A stretch of 64,000 nucleotides of DNA from Ectopseudomonas composti (GCF_900115475.1 NZ_FOWP01000001.1:744001-808000); one strand, 5' to 3'; shown: positions 36,960 through 46,171, numbered from the stretch's first letter. Notes: a model not told the origin generated them from the sequence alone. Made by a program: numbers and translations.

Positions 36960-36966
36960 ACCGACA

Positions 36967-36990
36967 CGAGCCCGCCACCCGGCGGGCTCG
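36967..36990 (+). terminator. hairpin after pyrC'
   Basis: CGAGCCCGCC (36967-36976) pairs with GGCGGGCTCG (36981-36990) around a four-base loop. The stem is strong but has no T run, so termination is possible but not certain. Confidence 0.5.
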
Positions 36991-37050
36991 CCAGCACCGC
37001 AGGGTGTCGCGGGGCCGCCCAGGCCGCGCGCACCAACTGCTGAAGGCCGC

Positions 37051-37071
37051 GTTGCGCACGGCGCGCCCTAC
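37051..37071. repeat. REP palindrome, GTAG-GGTGCGC family (minus orientation)
   Basis: GTTGCGCACGGCGCGCC followed by CTAC (37068-37071), that is, a GTAG head on the minus strand with a slightly imperfect hairpin. Confidence 0.55.
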
Positions 37072-37263
37072 GTCCAGGCGACCTTCCCATCCGCGACACG
37101 CCCCGCTCTTGCCACGACATTGGACGAAGTAGTGACTCGACGGTCATGATCCACGTCAGGTTAGGCAGTCGAAATTTTCCAAATGCCACCGCCCTATGAC
37201 CCTGCTCGCGCCCAGAGGCGCCGGCCTGGCGTCGCGCTGGCCTTGTTCAGGAGCTTCTGATTT

Positions 37264-39171
37264 ATGTCGCGCTTACCTGTGATCGTAGGTTTTGGGGGTT
37301 ACAACGCAGCCGGGCGCAGCTCCTTTCACCATGGTTTCCGTCGCACCGTGCAAGAGTCGCTGCAACCCCAGGCGCGCCAGGAAACCCTGGCCGGACTGGC
37401 GCAGATGATGAAGCTGGTGCGCGTGGTCGATGGCCAGTACCAGGATCAGGACGGCCAGGCGCTGAGCCTGGCCGAGATCGAAAGCCGCTACGCCAAGCAG
37501 ATCCTCGCCGGCACCCTGGTGCGTCGCATCGAGAAGCAGCACCTGGATCCGGACGCAGCCCACTGGCAGAAGAATATCGGCGTCGCCCCCGCCAACGGCG
37601 CCAGCCTGAGCTTCGTCACCCAGCGCAAACAACTGCCCGAGCCACTGCCGGCCAACTGGTCGGTCGAAGAGCTCGAAGGCAACGAGGTGCGCGTCACCCT
37701 GCACGACAGCTGCGAATTCAAGGTCGACAGCTATCGCCCGCTGGCAGTGAAATCCGCCGGCCAGTTGCCCAGCGGTTTCGAGCCGAGCGAGCTGTACAAC
37801 GCACGCTTCCATCCGCGCGGCCTGGCCATGACCGTAGTCGGCGTCACCGACGCCCTGCGCTCGGTGGGCATCGACTGGCAGCGCATCGTCCAGCACGTCG
37901 CCCCGGACGAGATCGCCGTATTCGCCAGCTGCATCATGAGCCAGCTCGACGAGAACGGTTTCGGCGGCATGATGCAGTCGCGCCTCAAGGGTGGTCGCGT
38001 CACCGCCAAGCAACTGGCCCTAGGCCTGAACACCATGCCGGCCGACTTCATCAACGCCTACGTGCTCGGCAGCGTCGGCACCACCGGCAGCATCACCGGC
38101 GCCTGCGCCACCTTCCTCTACAACCTGCAAAAAGGCATCGAGCAGATCGCCTCGGGCAAGGCGCGTGTGGTGATCGTCGGCAGCAGCGAGGCACCGATCA
38201 ACCAAGAGTGCATCGAGGGTTATGGCGCCATGGGCGCACTGGCCACCGAGGAAGGCTTGCGCCAGATCGAAGGCAAGAGCGAGGTGGACTTCCGCCGCGC
38301 CAGCCGCCCGTTCGGTGACAACTGCGGTTTCACCCTGGCCGAGGCCTGCCAGTTCGTGGTGCTAATGGACGACGAGCTGGCCCTGGAGCTCGGCGCCGAT
38401 ATCCACGGCGCGGTGCCGGACGTGTTCATCAATGCCGATGGTTTCAAGAAATCCATCTCCGCTCCCGGCCCGGGCAACTACCTGACCGTGGCCAAGGCCG
38501 TAGCCAGTGCCGTGCAACTGCTCGGCCTGGACGCCGTGCGCAGCCGCAGCTTCGTCCACGCCCACGGTTCCAGCACCCCGGCCAACCGCGTTACCGAGTC
38601 GGAAATTCTCGACCGCGTCGCGGCGGCCTTCGGTATCGAGCAATGGCCGGTCACTGCAGTGAAGGCCTTCGTCGGTCACTCCCTGGCCACCGCCAGCGGC
38701 GACCAGGTGATCGCCGCCCTCGGCGCCTTCAAGTACGGCATCGTGCCGGGTTTGAAGACCATCGACGCGGTCGCTGGCGACGTGCATCAGGACAACCTGA
38801 GCCTGTCTACCGAAGACCGCAAAGTAGGTGAGCAGGCGCTGGATGTCGCCTTCATCAACTCCAAGGGCTTCGGCGGCAACAACGCCAGCGCCCTGGTGCT
38901 GGCCCCGCACGTCGCCGAGCGCATGCTGCGCAAGCGTCACGGTCAGGCCGCCTTCGACGCCTACCTGGCGCGCCGCGCGGGCACCCGCGCCGCTGCAGCC
39001 GCCTACGACCAGCAGGCGCTGCAGGGCAAGCTGGACATCATCTACAACTTCGGCAACGACATGATCGACGACCAGGCGATCTCCATCACCACCGAAGAAG
39101 TGAAGGTGCCGGGCTTCGACCAGCCACTGGTATTCAAGAAGGACGCGCGCTACAGCGACATGCTCGATTGA
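37264..39171 (+). CDS. fabY: beta-ketoacyl-ACP synthase FabY
   Basis: Condenses acetyl-CoA with malonyl-ACP to start fatty-acid synthesis; in P. aeruginosa FabY replaces FabH for this step. The 635-residue protein is longer than ordinary ketoacyl synthases. The active-site Cys281 lies in SITGACATFLYNLQKG, the two active-site His residues are His434 (VHAHGSSTPANR) and His472 (VGHSLATASG). The N-terminal 200 residues are the FabY-specific extension. The gene is monocistronic, convergent with cysQ across a REP pair. Confidence 0.94.
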   Translation: MSRLPVIVGFGGYNAAGRSSFHHGFRRTVQESLQPQARQETLAGLAQMMKLVRVVDGQYQDQDGQALSLAEIESRYAKQILAGTLVRRIEKQHLDPDAAHWQKNIGVAPANGASLSFVTQRKQLPEPLPANWSVEELEGNEVRVTLHDSCEFKVDSYRPLAVKSAGQLPSGFEPSELYNARFHPRGLAMTVVGVTDALRSVGIDWQRIVQHVAPDEIAVFASCIMSQLDENGFGGMMQSRLKGGRVTAKQLALGLNTMPADFINAYVLGSVGTTGSITGACATFLYNLQKGIEQIASGKARVVIVGSSEAPINQECIEGYGAMGALATEEGLRQIEGKSEVDFRRASRPFGDNCGFTLAEACQFVVLMDDELALELGADIHGAVPDVFINADGFKKSISAPGPGNYLTVAKAVASAVQLLGLDAVRSRSFVHAHGSSTPANRVTESEILDRVAAAFGIEQWPVTAVKAFVGHSLATASGDQVIAALGAFKYGIVPGLKTIDAVAGDVHQDNLSLSTEDRKVGEQALDVAFINSKGFGGNNASALVLAPHVAERMLRKRHGQAAFDAYLARRAGTRAAAAAYDQQALQGKLDIIYNFGNDMIDDQAISITTEEVKVPGFDQPLVFKKDARYSDMLD

Positions 39172-39186
39172 GTTTGCCGCATTCCC

Positions 39187-39236
39187 GTAGGGCGGGTGCA
39201 ACCCGCCACTATCACGGCGGGTTTCACCCGCCCTAC
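39187..39236. repeat. inverted REP pair, GTAG-GGCGGGT family
   Basis: GTAG (39187-39190) plus GGCGGGTGCAACCCGCC (39191-39207), then an inverted copy GGCGGGTTTCACCCGCC (39216-39232) with CTAC (39233-39236). It fills the space between the convergent fabY and cysQ genes and may also help end transcription. Confidence 0.88.
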
Positions 39237-39238
39237 GA

Positions 39239-40057
39239 TTAAAGCGCCCGCGCCAGCTCGATCAACTCGCCACGCCACTCGGCGGCGGCCGGCACAGCCA
39301 GAAACGAGGGGTTGAGGAAGGATTCTCGTGCTTCGTAGGCGAGCGGTTTGCCAGCCAGATTCAGCACCTCGCCGCCCGCCCCTTCCAGCACACCCTGCGC
39401 TGCCGCCGTGTCCCACTGCGAGGTGGGCGCCAGGCGCGGGTAGCAATCGGCGTTGCCCTCGGCCAGCAGACAGAACTTCAGCGAGCTGCCGATATTGGCC
39501 AGCACTGGCTCACCGAAACGTGCGGCCAAACCAGCGAGCAGGGTTTCCTGCGCCGGGCTGGAATGGCGCTTGCTGGCCACCAGGGTAAAGCCCTGCGCGG
39601 GCGCCAGGCGCACGCTGATCGAATGCTCCTCGCCCGGCCTGTCGCTGCACCAGGCGCCCAAACCAGCGCCGCCGTAATAGCAGCGACCATTGGCCGGAAT
39701 GCCGACCACGCCGAAGACCACACGGCCCTGTTCGATCAAGGCGACGTTGACCGTGAACTCTTCGGAGCCGGCGATAAATTCCTTGGTGCCATCGAGCGGA
39801 TCGACCAGCCACCAGCGCGTCCAGGCGGCACGCTCGGCCAGCGGGATATCGGCGGCCTCCTCCGACAGCACCGGCACCTCCGGCGCCAGCACCTGCAGGC
39901 CATCGAGCAGGATATGGTGCGCGGCCAGGTCGGCGGCGGTCACTGGCGAGGCATCGGCCTTCTCCATCACCGCCACGTCGCTGCGCCAATACGGCAGCGT
40001 TGCCGCACCCGCAGTGCGGACCAACTCGATCACCTGGGGAATAAAGGGGTGGCTCAC
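39239..40057 (-). CDS. cysQ: 3'(2'),5'-bisphosphate nucleotidase CysQ
   Basis: Removes phosphate from PAP, the by-product of sulfate assimilation. The 272-residue inositol-monophosphatase-fold protein has VLSEEAADIP and WLVDPLDGTKEFIAGSEEF (metal ligands Glu and Asp), and the C-terminal QWDTAAAQGVLEGAGG motif. It overlaps nudE by four bases (ATGA), so the two are one operon. The order matches that next to fabY in P. aeruginosa. Confidence 0.95.
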   Translation of the reverse strand: MSHPFIPQVIELVRTAGAATLPYWRSDVAVMEKADASPVTAADLAAHHILLDGLQVLAPEVPVLSEEAADIPLAERAAWTRWWLVDPLDGTKEFIAGSEEFTVNVALIEQGRVVFGVVGIPANGRCYYGGAGLGAWCSDRPGEEHSISVRLAPAQGFTLVASKRHSSPAQETLLAGLAARFGEPVLANIGSSLKFCLLAEGNADCYPRLAPTSQWDTAAAQGVLEGAGGEVLNLAGKPLAYEARESFLNPSFLAVPAAAEWRGELIELARAL

Positions 40058-40620
40058 GGGCGGTACTCTCCGCGCTGGGTCAGCAGGTCACGCACCAGGT
40101 ACAGAGCCGCCAGTGCGCGACCTTCGCTGAACTGTTCGTGCTGGGCCAGGCTGGACAACTCGCGCAGGCTGATGCGATCGACCCGCATCGGCTCGGGCTC
40201 ATCACCGGGCAGGCGCTCCTCGTACAAATTGCGCGCCAGCACCACCTGAATCTTCTGGCTCATATAACCGGGCGACAGGCTCAGCTCGGTGATGTACTCC
40301 AGCTCGTGCGCGCCGAAACCGGCCTCTTCCTTGAGCTCGCGGTTGGCCGCCACCAGTACGTCTTCACCCGGTTCGATCAGCCCCTTGGGCAGCGACAGCT
40401 GGTAGTCATCGGTGCCACCGCAATACTCCTCGATCAGCACCGCGTGCTCTGAATCGAGCATCGCCACCACCATCACTGCGCCGTAGCCGGAGCCCTTGCC
40501 GACCAGCCGCTCATAGGTACGCTCCGTGCCATTGGAGAAGCGCAACTGCACTTCCTCGACACGAAACAGACGGCTGCTGGCGACAATTTCGCGAGCGAGA
40601 ACCGTGGGCTTTTGGCGCAT
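40054..40620 (-). CDS. nudE: ADP compounds hydrolase NudE (Nudix)
   Basis: Hydrolyses ADP-ribose, NADH and diadenosine compounds. The 188-residue protein has the Nudix box GLIEPGEDVLVAANRELKEE followed by AGFG (residues near 92-115) with all the acidic metal ligands. The start MRQKPTVLARE at 40620 matches the family; a longer frame to 40656 would overlap the divergent promoter region with yrfG. First gene of the nudE-cysQ pair. Confidence 0.94.
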   Translation of the reverse strand: MRQKPTVLAREIVASSRLFRVEEVQLRFSNGTERTYERLVGKGSGYGAVMVVAMLDSEHAVLIEEYCGGTDDYQLSLPKGLIEPGEDVLVAANRELKEEAGFGAHELEYITELSLSPGYMSQKIQVVLARNLYEERLPGDEPEPMRVDRISLRELSSLAQHEQFSEGRALAALYLVRDLLTQRGEYRP

Positions 40621-40743
40621 GAGGCGACTCCTTGGCGGGACCGAGCGGGTTATCATACAGCGGCTTTTCGCATTATCCCCGGCCGAGATTGCATCAAGGC
40701 GAAACAGGCCACGGAACGATTGTTTCCGATCAGAGAGATGAGC

Positions 40744-41406
40744 ATGCCCGTATTACCTTGGCAGCAGATCGACACCGTCCTGCTGGATATGGACGGCACG
40801 TTGCTCGACCTGCACTTCGACAACCACTTCTGGCTCACCCACCTGCCGCAGCGCTATGCCGAGCATCATGGCGTCAGCCTGGCGCTGGCCCAGGCCGAAC
40901 TACTGCCGCTGTTTCGCCAGCACGCCGGTACGCTGAACTGGTACTGCACCGACTTCTGGAGCCGCGAGCTGCGGCTGTCGATCCGTGATCTCAAGCGCGA
41001 GGTCGCTCACCTGATCGCCCTGCGCGCGGATGCCGAGCTGTTTCTGCGCGCCCTGCGCGAGGCCGGAAAACGCGTGGTGCTGATCACCAACGCGCACCGC
41101 GATTCGCTGTCGCTGAAGCTGGAGCGCGTCGAGTTGGCGCCCTGGTTCGAGCGCCTGATCAGCTCCCACGACTATGGCTTTCCCAAGGAAGACCAGCAGT
41201 TCTGGTTCGCCCTGCGCCAGGACGTCGACTTCGATCCGGCACGCGCCCTGTTCATCGACGACAGCCTGCCAATCCTGCGCAGCGCCGGGCGTTTCGGTGT
41301 TGCCCAACTGCTCGCCGTACGCCAGCCGGACAGCCAGGCTGGGCCGAAGGATACCGAGGAGTTCGCTGCGGTGGAGGACTACCGGGAGTTGCTGACGAAC
41401 CTGTAG
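40744..41406 (+). CDS. yrfG: GMP/IMP nucleotidase, HAD superfamily (YrfG)
   Basis: HAD phosphatase of 220 residues; E. coli YrfG dephosphorylates GMP and IMP. The nucleophile motif is VLLDMDGTLLDLHFDNHFW (first Asp near residue 14), with ITNAHRDS as motif II and FIDDSLPIL as motif IV. I prefer the ATG at 40744 because AGAGAG sits six bases before it; the ATG at 40738 touches that site and would add two residues. It is divergent from nudE. Confidence 0.92.
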   Translation: MPVLPWQQIDTVLLDMDGTLLDLHFDNHFWLTHLPQRYAEHHGVSLALAQAELLPLFRQHAGTLNWYCTDFWSRELRLSIRDLKREVAHLIALRADAELFLRALREAGKRVVLITNAHRDSLSLKLERVELAPWFERLISSHDYGFPKEDQQFWFALRQDVDFDPARALFIDDSLPILRSAGRFGVAQLLAVRQPDSQAGPKDTEEFAAVEDYRELLTNL

Positions 41407-41474
41407 CTGGATGCAAGCCGTGGATTCGGCATACAGCTACAGGTTCGTCGCACCCCGGATTGCATCCGGGCTAC
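41403..41474. repeat. inverted REP pair, GTAG-CCCGGAT family
   Basis: A degenerate GTAG-CTGGATGCAAGCC copy begins at 41403, overlapping the end of yrfG (its stop TAG is inside the GTAG). An exact inverted copy CCCGGATTGCATCCGGG (41454-41470) is followed by CTAC (41471-41474). It lies between the convergent yrfG and kbp genes. Confidence 0.75.
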
Positions 41475-41477
41475 GGT

Positions 41478-41915
41478 CTACTCGGGAATGCGCAGCACCT
41501 GCCCCGGATAGATCTTGTCCGGGTGACTGAGCATCGGCTTGTTGGCCTCGAATATCTTCATGTAGGCATTGGCATTGCCGTATTCGGCCTTGGCGATGGC
41601 GCTCAGCGTGTCGCCCTTCTTCACCGTGACGAAACGCGCTGCGGGGGCAGGCGTGCTCACGCTGATCTGGTCATCGACCTCACCGACACCGGCCACATTG
41701 CCCAACGCCAGGAGGATCTTTTCCTTCTCTTCCTGGCTGGCCACTTCACCGCGAGCGATCACTTTGTCACCCTCGACGCTGACCTCGATGTTCGGGTTGC
41801 CCAGGCCGACCTTGGCGACGTGCTCCTTGAGCGATTCGGCGGCCTGCGCCTCCTGACCCACCAGTGACTCCCAGAGCTTGACCCCGGCATCTTTGACAAA
41901 GGTGAACAGACTCAT
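41478..41915 (-). CDS. kbp: potassium-binding LysM/BON protein Kbp (YgaU)
   Basis: A 145-residue protein with an N-terminal BON domain (about 25-88, ending VAGVGEVDDQISVS) and a C-terminal LysM domain (FVTVKKGDTLSAIAKAEYG to the PGQVLRIPE end). E. coli Kbp binds K+ in the cytoplasm; length and architecture agree. No signal peptide is visible, which fits a cytoplasmic place. The start MSLFTFVKDAG at 41915 is the family start. Confidence 0.93.
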   Translation of the reverse strand: MSLFTFVKDAGVKLWESLVGQEAQAAESLKEHVAKVGLGNPNIEVSVEGDKVIARGEVASQEEKEKILLALGNVAGVGEVDDQISVSTPAPAARFVTVKKGDTLSAIAKAEYGNANAYMKIFEANKPMLSHPDKIYPGQVLRIPE

Positions 41916-42034
41916 GGCGATTCCTCTCGTTCCATGTGGATGACCGGGCAAACCGCCCGGAGACAAAAGTCTAGTTCAGGAAACACCCCTGATTAGCGTT
42001 CGCGCATTAGAATCCGGGCAGACCAGGAGCCCCC

Positions 42035-42922
42035 ATGGACATAAAGCAGCTGAAATTTCTCGTCGCCCTCGACGAAACCCGTCACTTCGGCCAGGCCGCT
42101 GCACGCTGCCACGTGACCCAGCCGACGCTGTCCATGCGCCTGCGCCAGCTGGAAGACGAACTGGGCCTGGAGCTGGTCCGTCGTGGCCAGCGTTTCGAGG
42201 GATTCAGCGCCGAAGGCGAACGCATCCTGGCCTGGGCGCGCAGCGTGCTGGCCGCACAGGATGGCCTGCTCGCCGAGGCTGCCGCCTGCCGCGGGCACCT
42301 GGTGGGCACGCTGCGCCTGGGCGTGGTGCCGCTGGCCAGTTTCGATCCGATGCTGCTGATCAGCCTGTTCGCCGAGCGTCACCCCGGGCTGCGTTTTCAG
42401 CTGCACGCACTGAGCAGCGACCAGATTCTCGAACAGCTGGTGCGCAATCAGCTCGACCTCGGCCTGTCCTATCTCGATCGCCTCGACCGCGAGCATTTCG
42501 CCAGCCTGGAACTGGCCGAGGCGCGCATGGGCCTGCTCTACGATCAGCGCCATTTCCACTTCGCCAGCAGCAGCCTGCGCTGGGAGCAGCTGACCAACCT
42601 GCCACTGGGGCTGCTTTCCAGCGGCATGCACTTTCGCCAGTCCATCGACCACAGCTTCCGCGCCCGTGGTCTCAGCCCGCAGATACGCCTGGAAGCCGAT
42701 GCCGTGCACCATCTGACTCAGGCCGTCAGCGCCGGTCTGTGCTGTAGCGTGATGCCCATTCCGACCGATGGCGCCCCGACCGACGGTCATTTACGCCTGC
42801 TGCCGATAGACGGCGCCCACACCCTGGCGCTGCAAGGCCTGATCATGCGTCGTAGCGCCCCGGCCTCAGCACTCGCACAAGCCTGCTTCGAAGAAGCACG
42901 AGAGTGGCTCGCAAACGCTTGA
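42035..42922 (+). CDS. LysR-family transcriptional regulator
   Basis: A 295-residue regulator: helix-turn-helix at about 18-42 (FGQAAARCHVTQPTLSMRLRQLE) and an effector domain from about 90. It precedes fdhD and the molybdopterin oxidoreductase in the same direction (97-base gap to fdhD), so it may control them; the same order occurs in P. aeruginosa (PA5179-PA5181 as I remember). The OxyR-type redox Cys pair was not found, so it is not OxyR. Ligand unknown. Confidence 0.88.
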   Translation: MDIKQLKFLVALDETRHFGQAAARCHVTQPTLSMRLRQLEDELGLELVRRGQRFEGFSAEGERILAWARSVLAAQDGLLAEAAACRGHLVGTLRLGVVPLASFDPMLLISLFAERHPGLRFQLHALSSDQILEQLVRNQLDLGLSYLDRLDREHFASLELAEARMGLLYDQRHFHFASSSLRWEQLTNLPLGLLSSGMHFRQSIDHSFRARGLSPQIRLEADAVHHLTQAVSAGLCCSVMPIPTDGAPTDGHLRLLPIDGAHTLALQGLIMRRSAPASALAQACFEEAREWLANA

Positions 42923-43019
42923 TAGATTTGCTCGATCAGAACATCAAAGCCAACGATTAGACGCTTCCCGCCCACAGGCCTAGGCTTAGCTGTGTCAATC
43001 TGTCACAGAGCGCGCCTCG

Positions 43020-43835
43020 ATGGCCAAGCCAGCCGCCCAGCCGCACATCACCAGTGCTTACAGCTACGCCGAACTCGGTGACGACCGCGCGCAGCACGCT
43101 GCTCTGGCCGAGGAATGCGCCCTGGCGATCAGTTACAACGACCTGAACCAGGCAGTGATGATGGTTTCCCCGCATCACCTGGAAGATTTTGCCGTCGGCT
43201 TCAGTCTTGGCAACGACCTGATCGCATCAATCGACGACATCTATGACATCCAGTTGCGCGGTATCGGTGACAGCCGCGAAGCGCGCCTGCAAGTCAGCAG
43301 TCGTGCGTTCTGGGCGCTCAAGCAGCAACGCCGGCAAATGGCCGGCACCAGCGGTTGTGGCCTGTGCGGCGTGGACGCGCTGGAACAGGCGCTGCCGGCC
43401 CTGACGGCACTGCCCGGCACCGCACTGCCGCCGCTGGAACACCTGAAAGGCCTGCGCGAGCGTATTGGCGATCAGCAACAACTGGCGCGGCAAAGCGGCG
43501 CGCTGCACGCGGCCCTGTTCATCGACGCCAAGGGCGAGATTCGTCTGTGCCGCGAAGACATCGGCCGCCACAACGCCCTGGACAAGCTGATCGGCGCCCT
43601 CGCCCGCGAGCGCATCGACAGTACAGGGGGCTTCGCTCTGGTCACCAGTCGCTGCAGCCTGGAGCTGCTGCACAAGGCGGTGCGCGCCGGTATCGGCACC
43701 CTGGTGAGCCTGTCCGCCCCCACCGCCCTGACCGTGGACTGGGCGCGGCGCCATCGCCTCAACCTGATCCACCTGCCCCATCACAGCACGCCGCGGGTCT
43801 ACAGCCCCGCGCCTGACGAAGAAGAACGACCATGA
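43020..43835 (+). CDS. fdhD: formate dehydrogenase accessory sulfurtransferase FdhD
   Basis: Transfers sulfur from a cysteine desulfurase to the molybdenum cofactor of formate dehydrogenase-type enzymes. The 271-residue protein has VSPHHLEDFAVGFSLGNDLI, the catalytic CxxC in TSGCGLCGVDAL, LCREDIGRHNALDKLIG, and the FALVTSRCSLELLHKAV segment. It overlaps the oxidoreductase gene by four bases, so it probably serves that enzyme directly. Confidence 0.95.
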   Translation: MAKPAAQPHITSAYSYAELGDDRAQHAALAEECALAISYNDLNQAVMMVSPHHLEDFAVGFSLGNDLIASIDDIYDIQLRGIGDSREARLQVSSRAFWALKQQRRQMAGTSGCGLCGVDALEQALPALTALPGTALPPLEHLKGLRERIGDQQQLARQSGALHAALFIDAKGEIRLCREDIGRHNALDKLIGALARERIDSTGGFALVTSRCSLELLHKAVRAGIGTLVSLSAPTALTVDWARRHRLNLIHLPHHSTPRVYSPAPDEEERP

Positions 43836-46171
43836 GCCTGCAGCCCGTCAATCCTCGCTACAAGCCCTACAAAGGCCCGGCCGCTGGCTGGGGCGCACTG
43901 AACGCCGTCACCCGTTTCTGGCTGGACAGCAAGCAGCCGTTCAAGAACCTGCGCGCGCTGCTCAAGACCAACCAGAACGGCGGCTTCGACTGCCCCGGTT
44001 GCGCCTGGGGCGACTCGCCCGAAGACGGCCATATCAAGTTCTGCGAGAACGGCGCCAAGGCGGTCAACTGGGAAGCCACCAAACGTCGCGTGGACCCCAC
44101 CTTCTTCGCCCGCTACACGGTCAGCCAACTGCGCGAGCAGAGCGACTACTGGCTCGAGTATCAGGGTCGCCTGACCCACCCGATGCGCTACGACGCCAGC
44201 ACCGACCGCTACACGAAGACCACCTGGGCCGAAGCCTTCGCCCTGATCGCCAGGCATCTGAAGGCGCTGCCGAGCCCGGATCACGCCGAATTCTACACCT
44301 CCGGCCGGGCCAGCAACGAGGCGGCATACCTCTACCAGTTGTTCGTCCGCGCCTACGGCACCAACAACTTCCCCGATTGCTCGAACATGTGCCACGAGGC
44401 CAGCGGTGTGGCCCTCGGCCAGAGCGTGGGCATCGGCAAGGGCAGCGTGACCTTCGATGACTTCGAGCATGCCGACGCCATCTTCGTGCTCGGCCAGAAC
44501 CCCGGCACCAACCACCCGCGCATGCTCGAACCGCTGCGCGAAGCGGTCAAACGTGGCGCTCAGGTAGTCTGCTTCAATCCGCTCAAGGAACGCGGCTTGG
44601 AGCGCTTCCAGCATCCGCAACACGCGCTGGAGATGCTCAGCAATGGCTCCGAGCCGCTGAACACCGCGTTCTTCCGCCCAGCCCTGGGCGGCGACATGGC
44701 CGCCCTGCGCGGCATCGCCAAGTTCCTCCTGTTGTGGGAGCGTGAAGCCAAGGCCAAGGGCGAGCCGGCAGTGTTCGACCATGCCTTCATCGCCGAGCAG
44801 ACCGATGGCGCCGATGCCTACCTGAGGCTGATCGACGACACCACCTGGGAAGCACTGGAGGCCCAGTCAGGTCTGAGCCTGCTGGAAATCGAACAGGCTG
44901 CGCGCATGTACCGTCGCGCCCAGCGCGTGATCATCTGCTGGGCCATGGGCATCACCCAGCACCACCACTCGGTGGCCACCATTCAGGAAATCGTCAACCT
45001 GCAACTGCTGCGCGGCAACCTCGGTCGCCCCGGCGCCGGCCTGTGCCCGGTGCGCGGCCACAGTAACGTGCAGGGCGACCGCACCATGGGCATCAACGAC
45101 CGCCCGCCAGTGTCATTGCTCGACGCCCTGGAAAAACGCTTCCAGTTCAAGGTGCCGCGCGAGAACGGCCACAACACCGTCGAGGCGATCAACGCCATGA
45201 TCGACGGTCAGGCCAAGGTGTTCATCGGCCTCGGCGGCAACTTCGCCCAGGCCACCCCGGACAGCCCGCGCACGCACAAGGCGCTGCAGAGCTGCGACCT
45301 CACCGTGCAGATCAGCACCAAGCTCAACCGCAGCCACCTCACCATGGGCCGCGATGCACTGATCCTGCCGTGCCTCGGCCGCACCGACATCGACCACCAG
45401 GCCGGCGGCCCGCAGGCGGTAACGGTGGAAGACTCGTTCAGCATGATCCACGCCTCCTACGGCCAGCTCGAACCGCTTTCCGGCAGCGAGATGCGCTCGG
45501 AGCCAGCCATCGTCGCTGGTATCGCCAAGGCCACCCTGGGCAACCACCCGGTGGACTGGGACGCACTGATCGCCGACTACGACCGCATCCGCGACCTGAT
45601 CGCCGACACCATTCCCGGCTTCCACGATTTCAATCAGCGTGTTGCCCACCCCGGTGGTTTCTACCTCGGCAACTCGGCTGGCGCGCGGCAATGGAAGACG
45701 GCCTCCGGCAAGGCCAACTTCAAGGCCAACGCCCTGCTCGCCGACCTGCTGCCCCCGCAAGTGCGTGAGAGCGGTGAAACGCCGGACCTGATCCTGCAGA
45801 CCCTGCGTTCGCACGACCAGTACAACACCACCGTATACGGCCTCGACGACCGCTACCGTGGCGTGCGCGGCCAACGCGACGTGCTCTTCGCCAACGAGGC
45901 GGACATCCTGCGTCTGGGCTTCAAGCCCGGGCAGAAGGTGGACATTCGTTCGCTGTGGAACGACGGCATCGAGCGCCGCATCAGCGGCTTCACCCTGCTC
46001 GCCTTCGACATTCCTGCCGGCCAGGCCGCCGCCTACTTCCCCGAAGCCAACCCGCTGGTGCCACTGGAAAGCGCCGGTGTCGGCAGCAGCACACCGACCA
46101 GCAAGTTCGTCGCCATCTGCCTGCAGGCCGCCAACGGCGGCAATCTGCTGGGCAGCAGCGCAGCGAGCTGA
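43832..46171 (+). CDS. FdhF/YdeP-type molybdopterin oxidoreductase
   Basis: A 779-residue molybdenum enzyme of the formate dehydrogenase alpha-subunit superfamily, YdeP branch. The N-terminus has Cys in FDCPGCAWG and FCENGAK, fewer than the four-Cys 4Fe-4S pattern of FdhF. The cofactor ligand position reads NMCHEASGVALGQSVGIGKG, that is, Cys where E. coli FdhF has selenocysteine. Later GPNP-type segments (FVLGQNPGTNHPRM), LLRGNLGRPGAGLCPVRGHSNVQGDRTMG and a C-terminal cofactor domain follow. YdeP in E. coli is tied to acid resistance; the true substrate is unknown. Coupled to fdhD. No electron-transfer subunit is adjacent, so its partner is unclear. Confidence 0.9.
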   Translation: MSLQPVNPRYKPYKGPAAGWGALNAVTRFWLDSKQPFKNLRALLKTNQNGGFDCPGCAWGDSPEDGHIKFCENGAKAVNWEATKRRVDPTFFARYTVSQLREQSDYWLEYQGRLTHPMRYDASTDRYTKTTWAEAFALIARHLKALPSPDHAEFYTSGRASNEAAYLYQLFVRAYGTNNFPDCSNMCHEASGVALGQSVGIGKGSVTFDDFEHADAIFVLGQNPGTNHPRMLEPLREAVKRGAQVVCFNPLKERGLERFQHPQHALEMLSNGSEPLNTAFFRPALGGDMAALRGIAKFLLLWEREAKAKGEPAVFDHAFIAEQTDGADAYLRLIDDTTWEALEAQSGLSLLEIEQAARMYRRAQRVIICWAMGITQHHHSVATIQEIVNLQLLRGNLGRPGAGLCPVRGHSNVQGDRTMGINDRPPVSLLDALEKRFQFKVPRENGHNTVEAINAMIDGQAKVFIGLGGNFAQATPDSPRTHKALQSCDLTVQISTKLNRSHLTMGRDALILPCLGRTDIDHQAGGPQAVTVEDSFSMIHASYGQLEPLSGSEMRSEPAIVAGIAKATLGNHPVDWDALIADYDRIRDLIADTIPGFHDFNQRVAHPGGFYLGNSAGARQWKTASGKANFKANALLADLLPPQVRESGETPDLILQTLRSHDQYNTTVYGLDDRYRGVRGQRDVLFANEADILRLGFKPGQKVDIRSLWNDGIERRISGFTLLAFDIPAGQAAAYFPEANPLVPLESAGVGSSTPTSKFVAICLQAANGGNLLGSSAAS

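Larger units (their letters stand above)
36960..37263. other. 304-base intergenic region between pyrC' and fabY
   Basis: It contains a ten-pair hairpin just after pyrC' (36967-36990), one minus-oriented REP palindrome (37051-37071) and the fabY leader, with AGGAG 11 bases before the fabY start. I see no convincing small coding frame. It is also the point where gene order changes relative to P. aeruginosa. Confidence 0.6.

Noticed and set aside
39187..39236. Simple rho-independent terminator between fabY and cysQ
   Set aside because: The hairpins have GTAG heads and no T runs, and the same sequence recurs at 54449; a REP pair explains it better, though it may still slow polymerase.
42035..42922. 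Assignment of the LysR gene as oxyR
   Set aside because: The N-terminus resembles OxyR superficially, but no redox Cys pair is present and the neighbours are formate-dehydrogenase-type genes.
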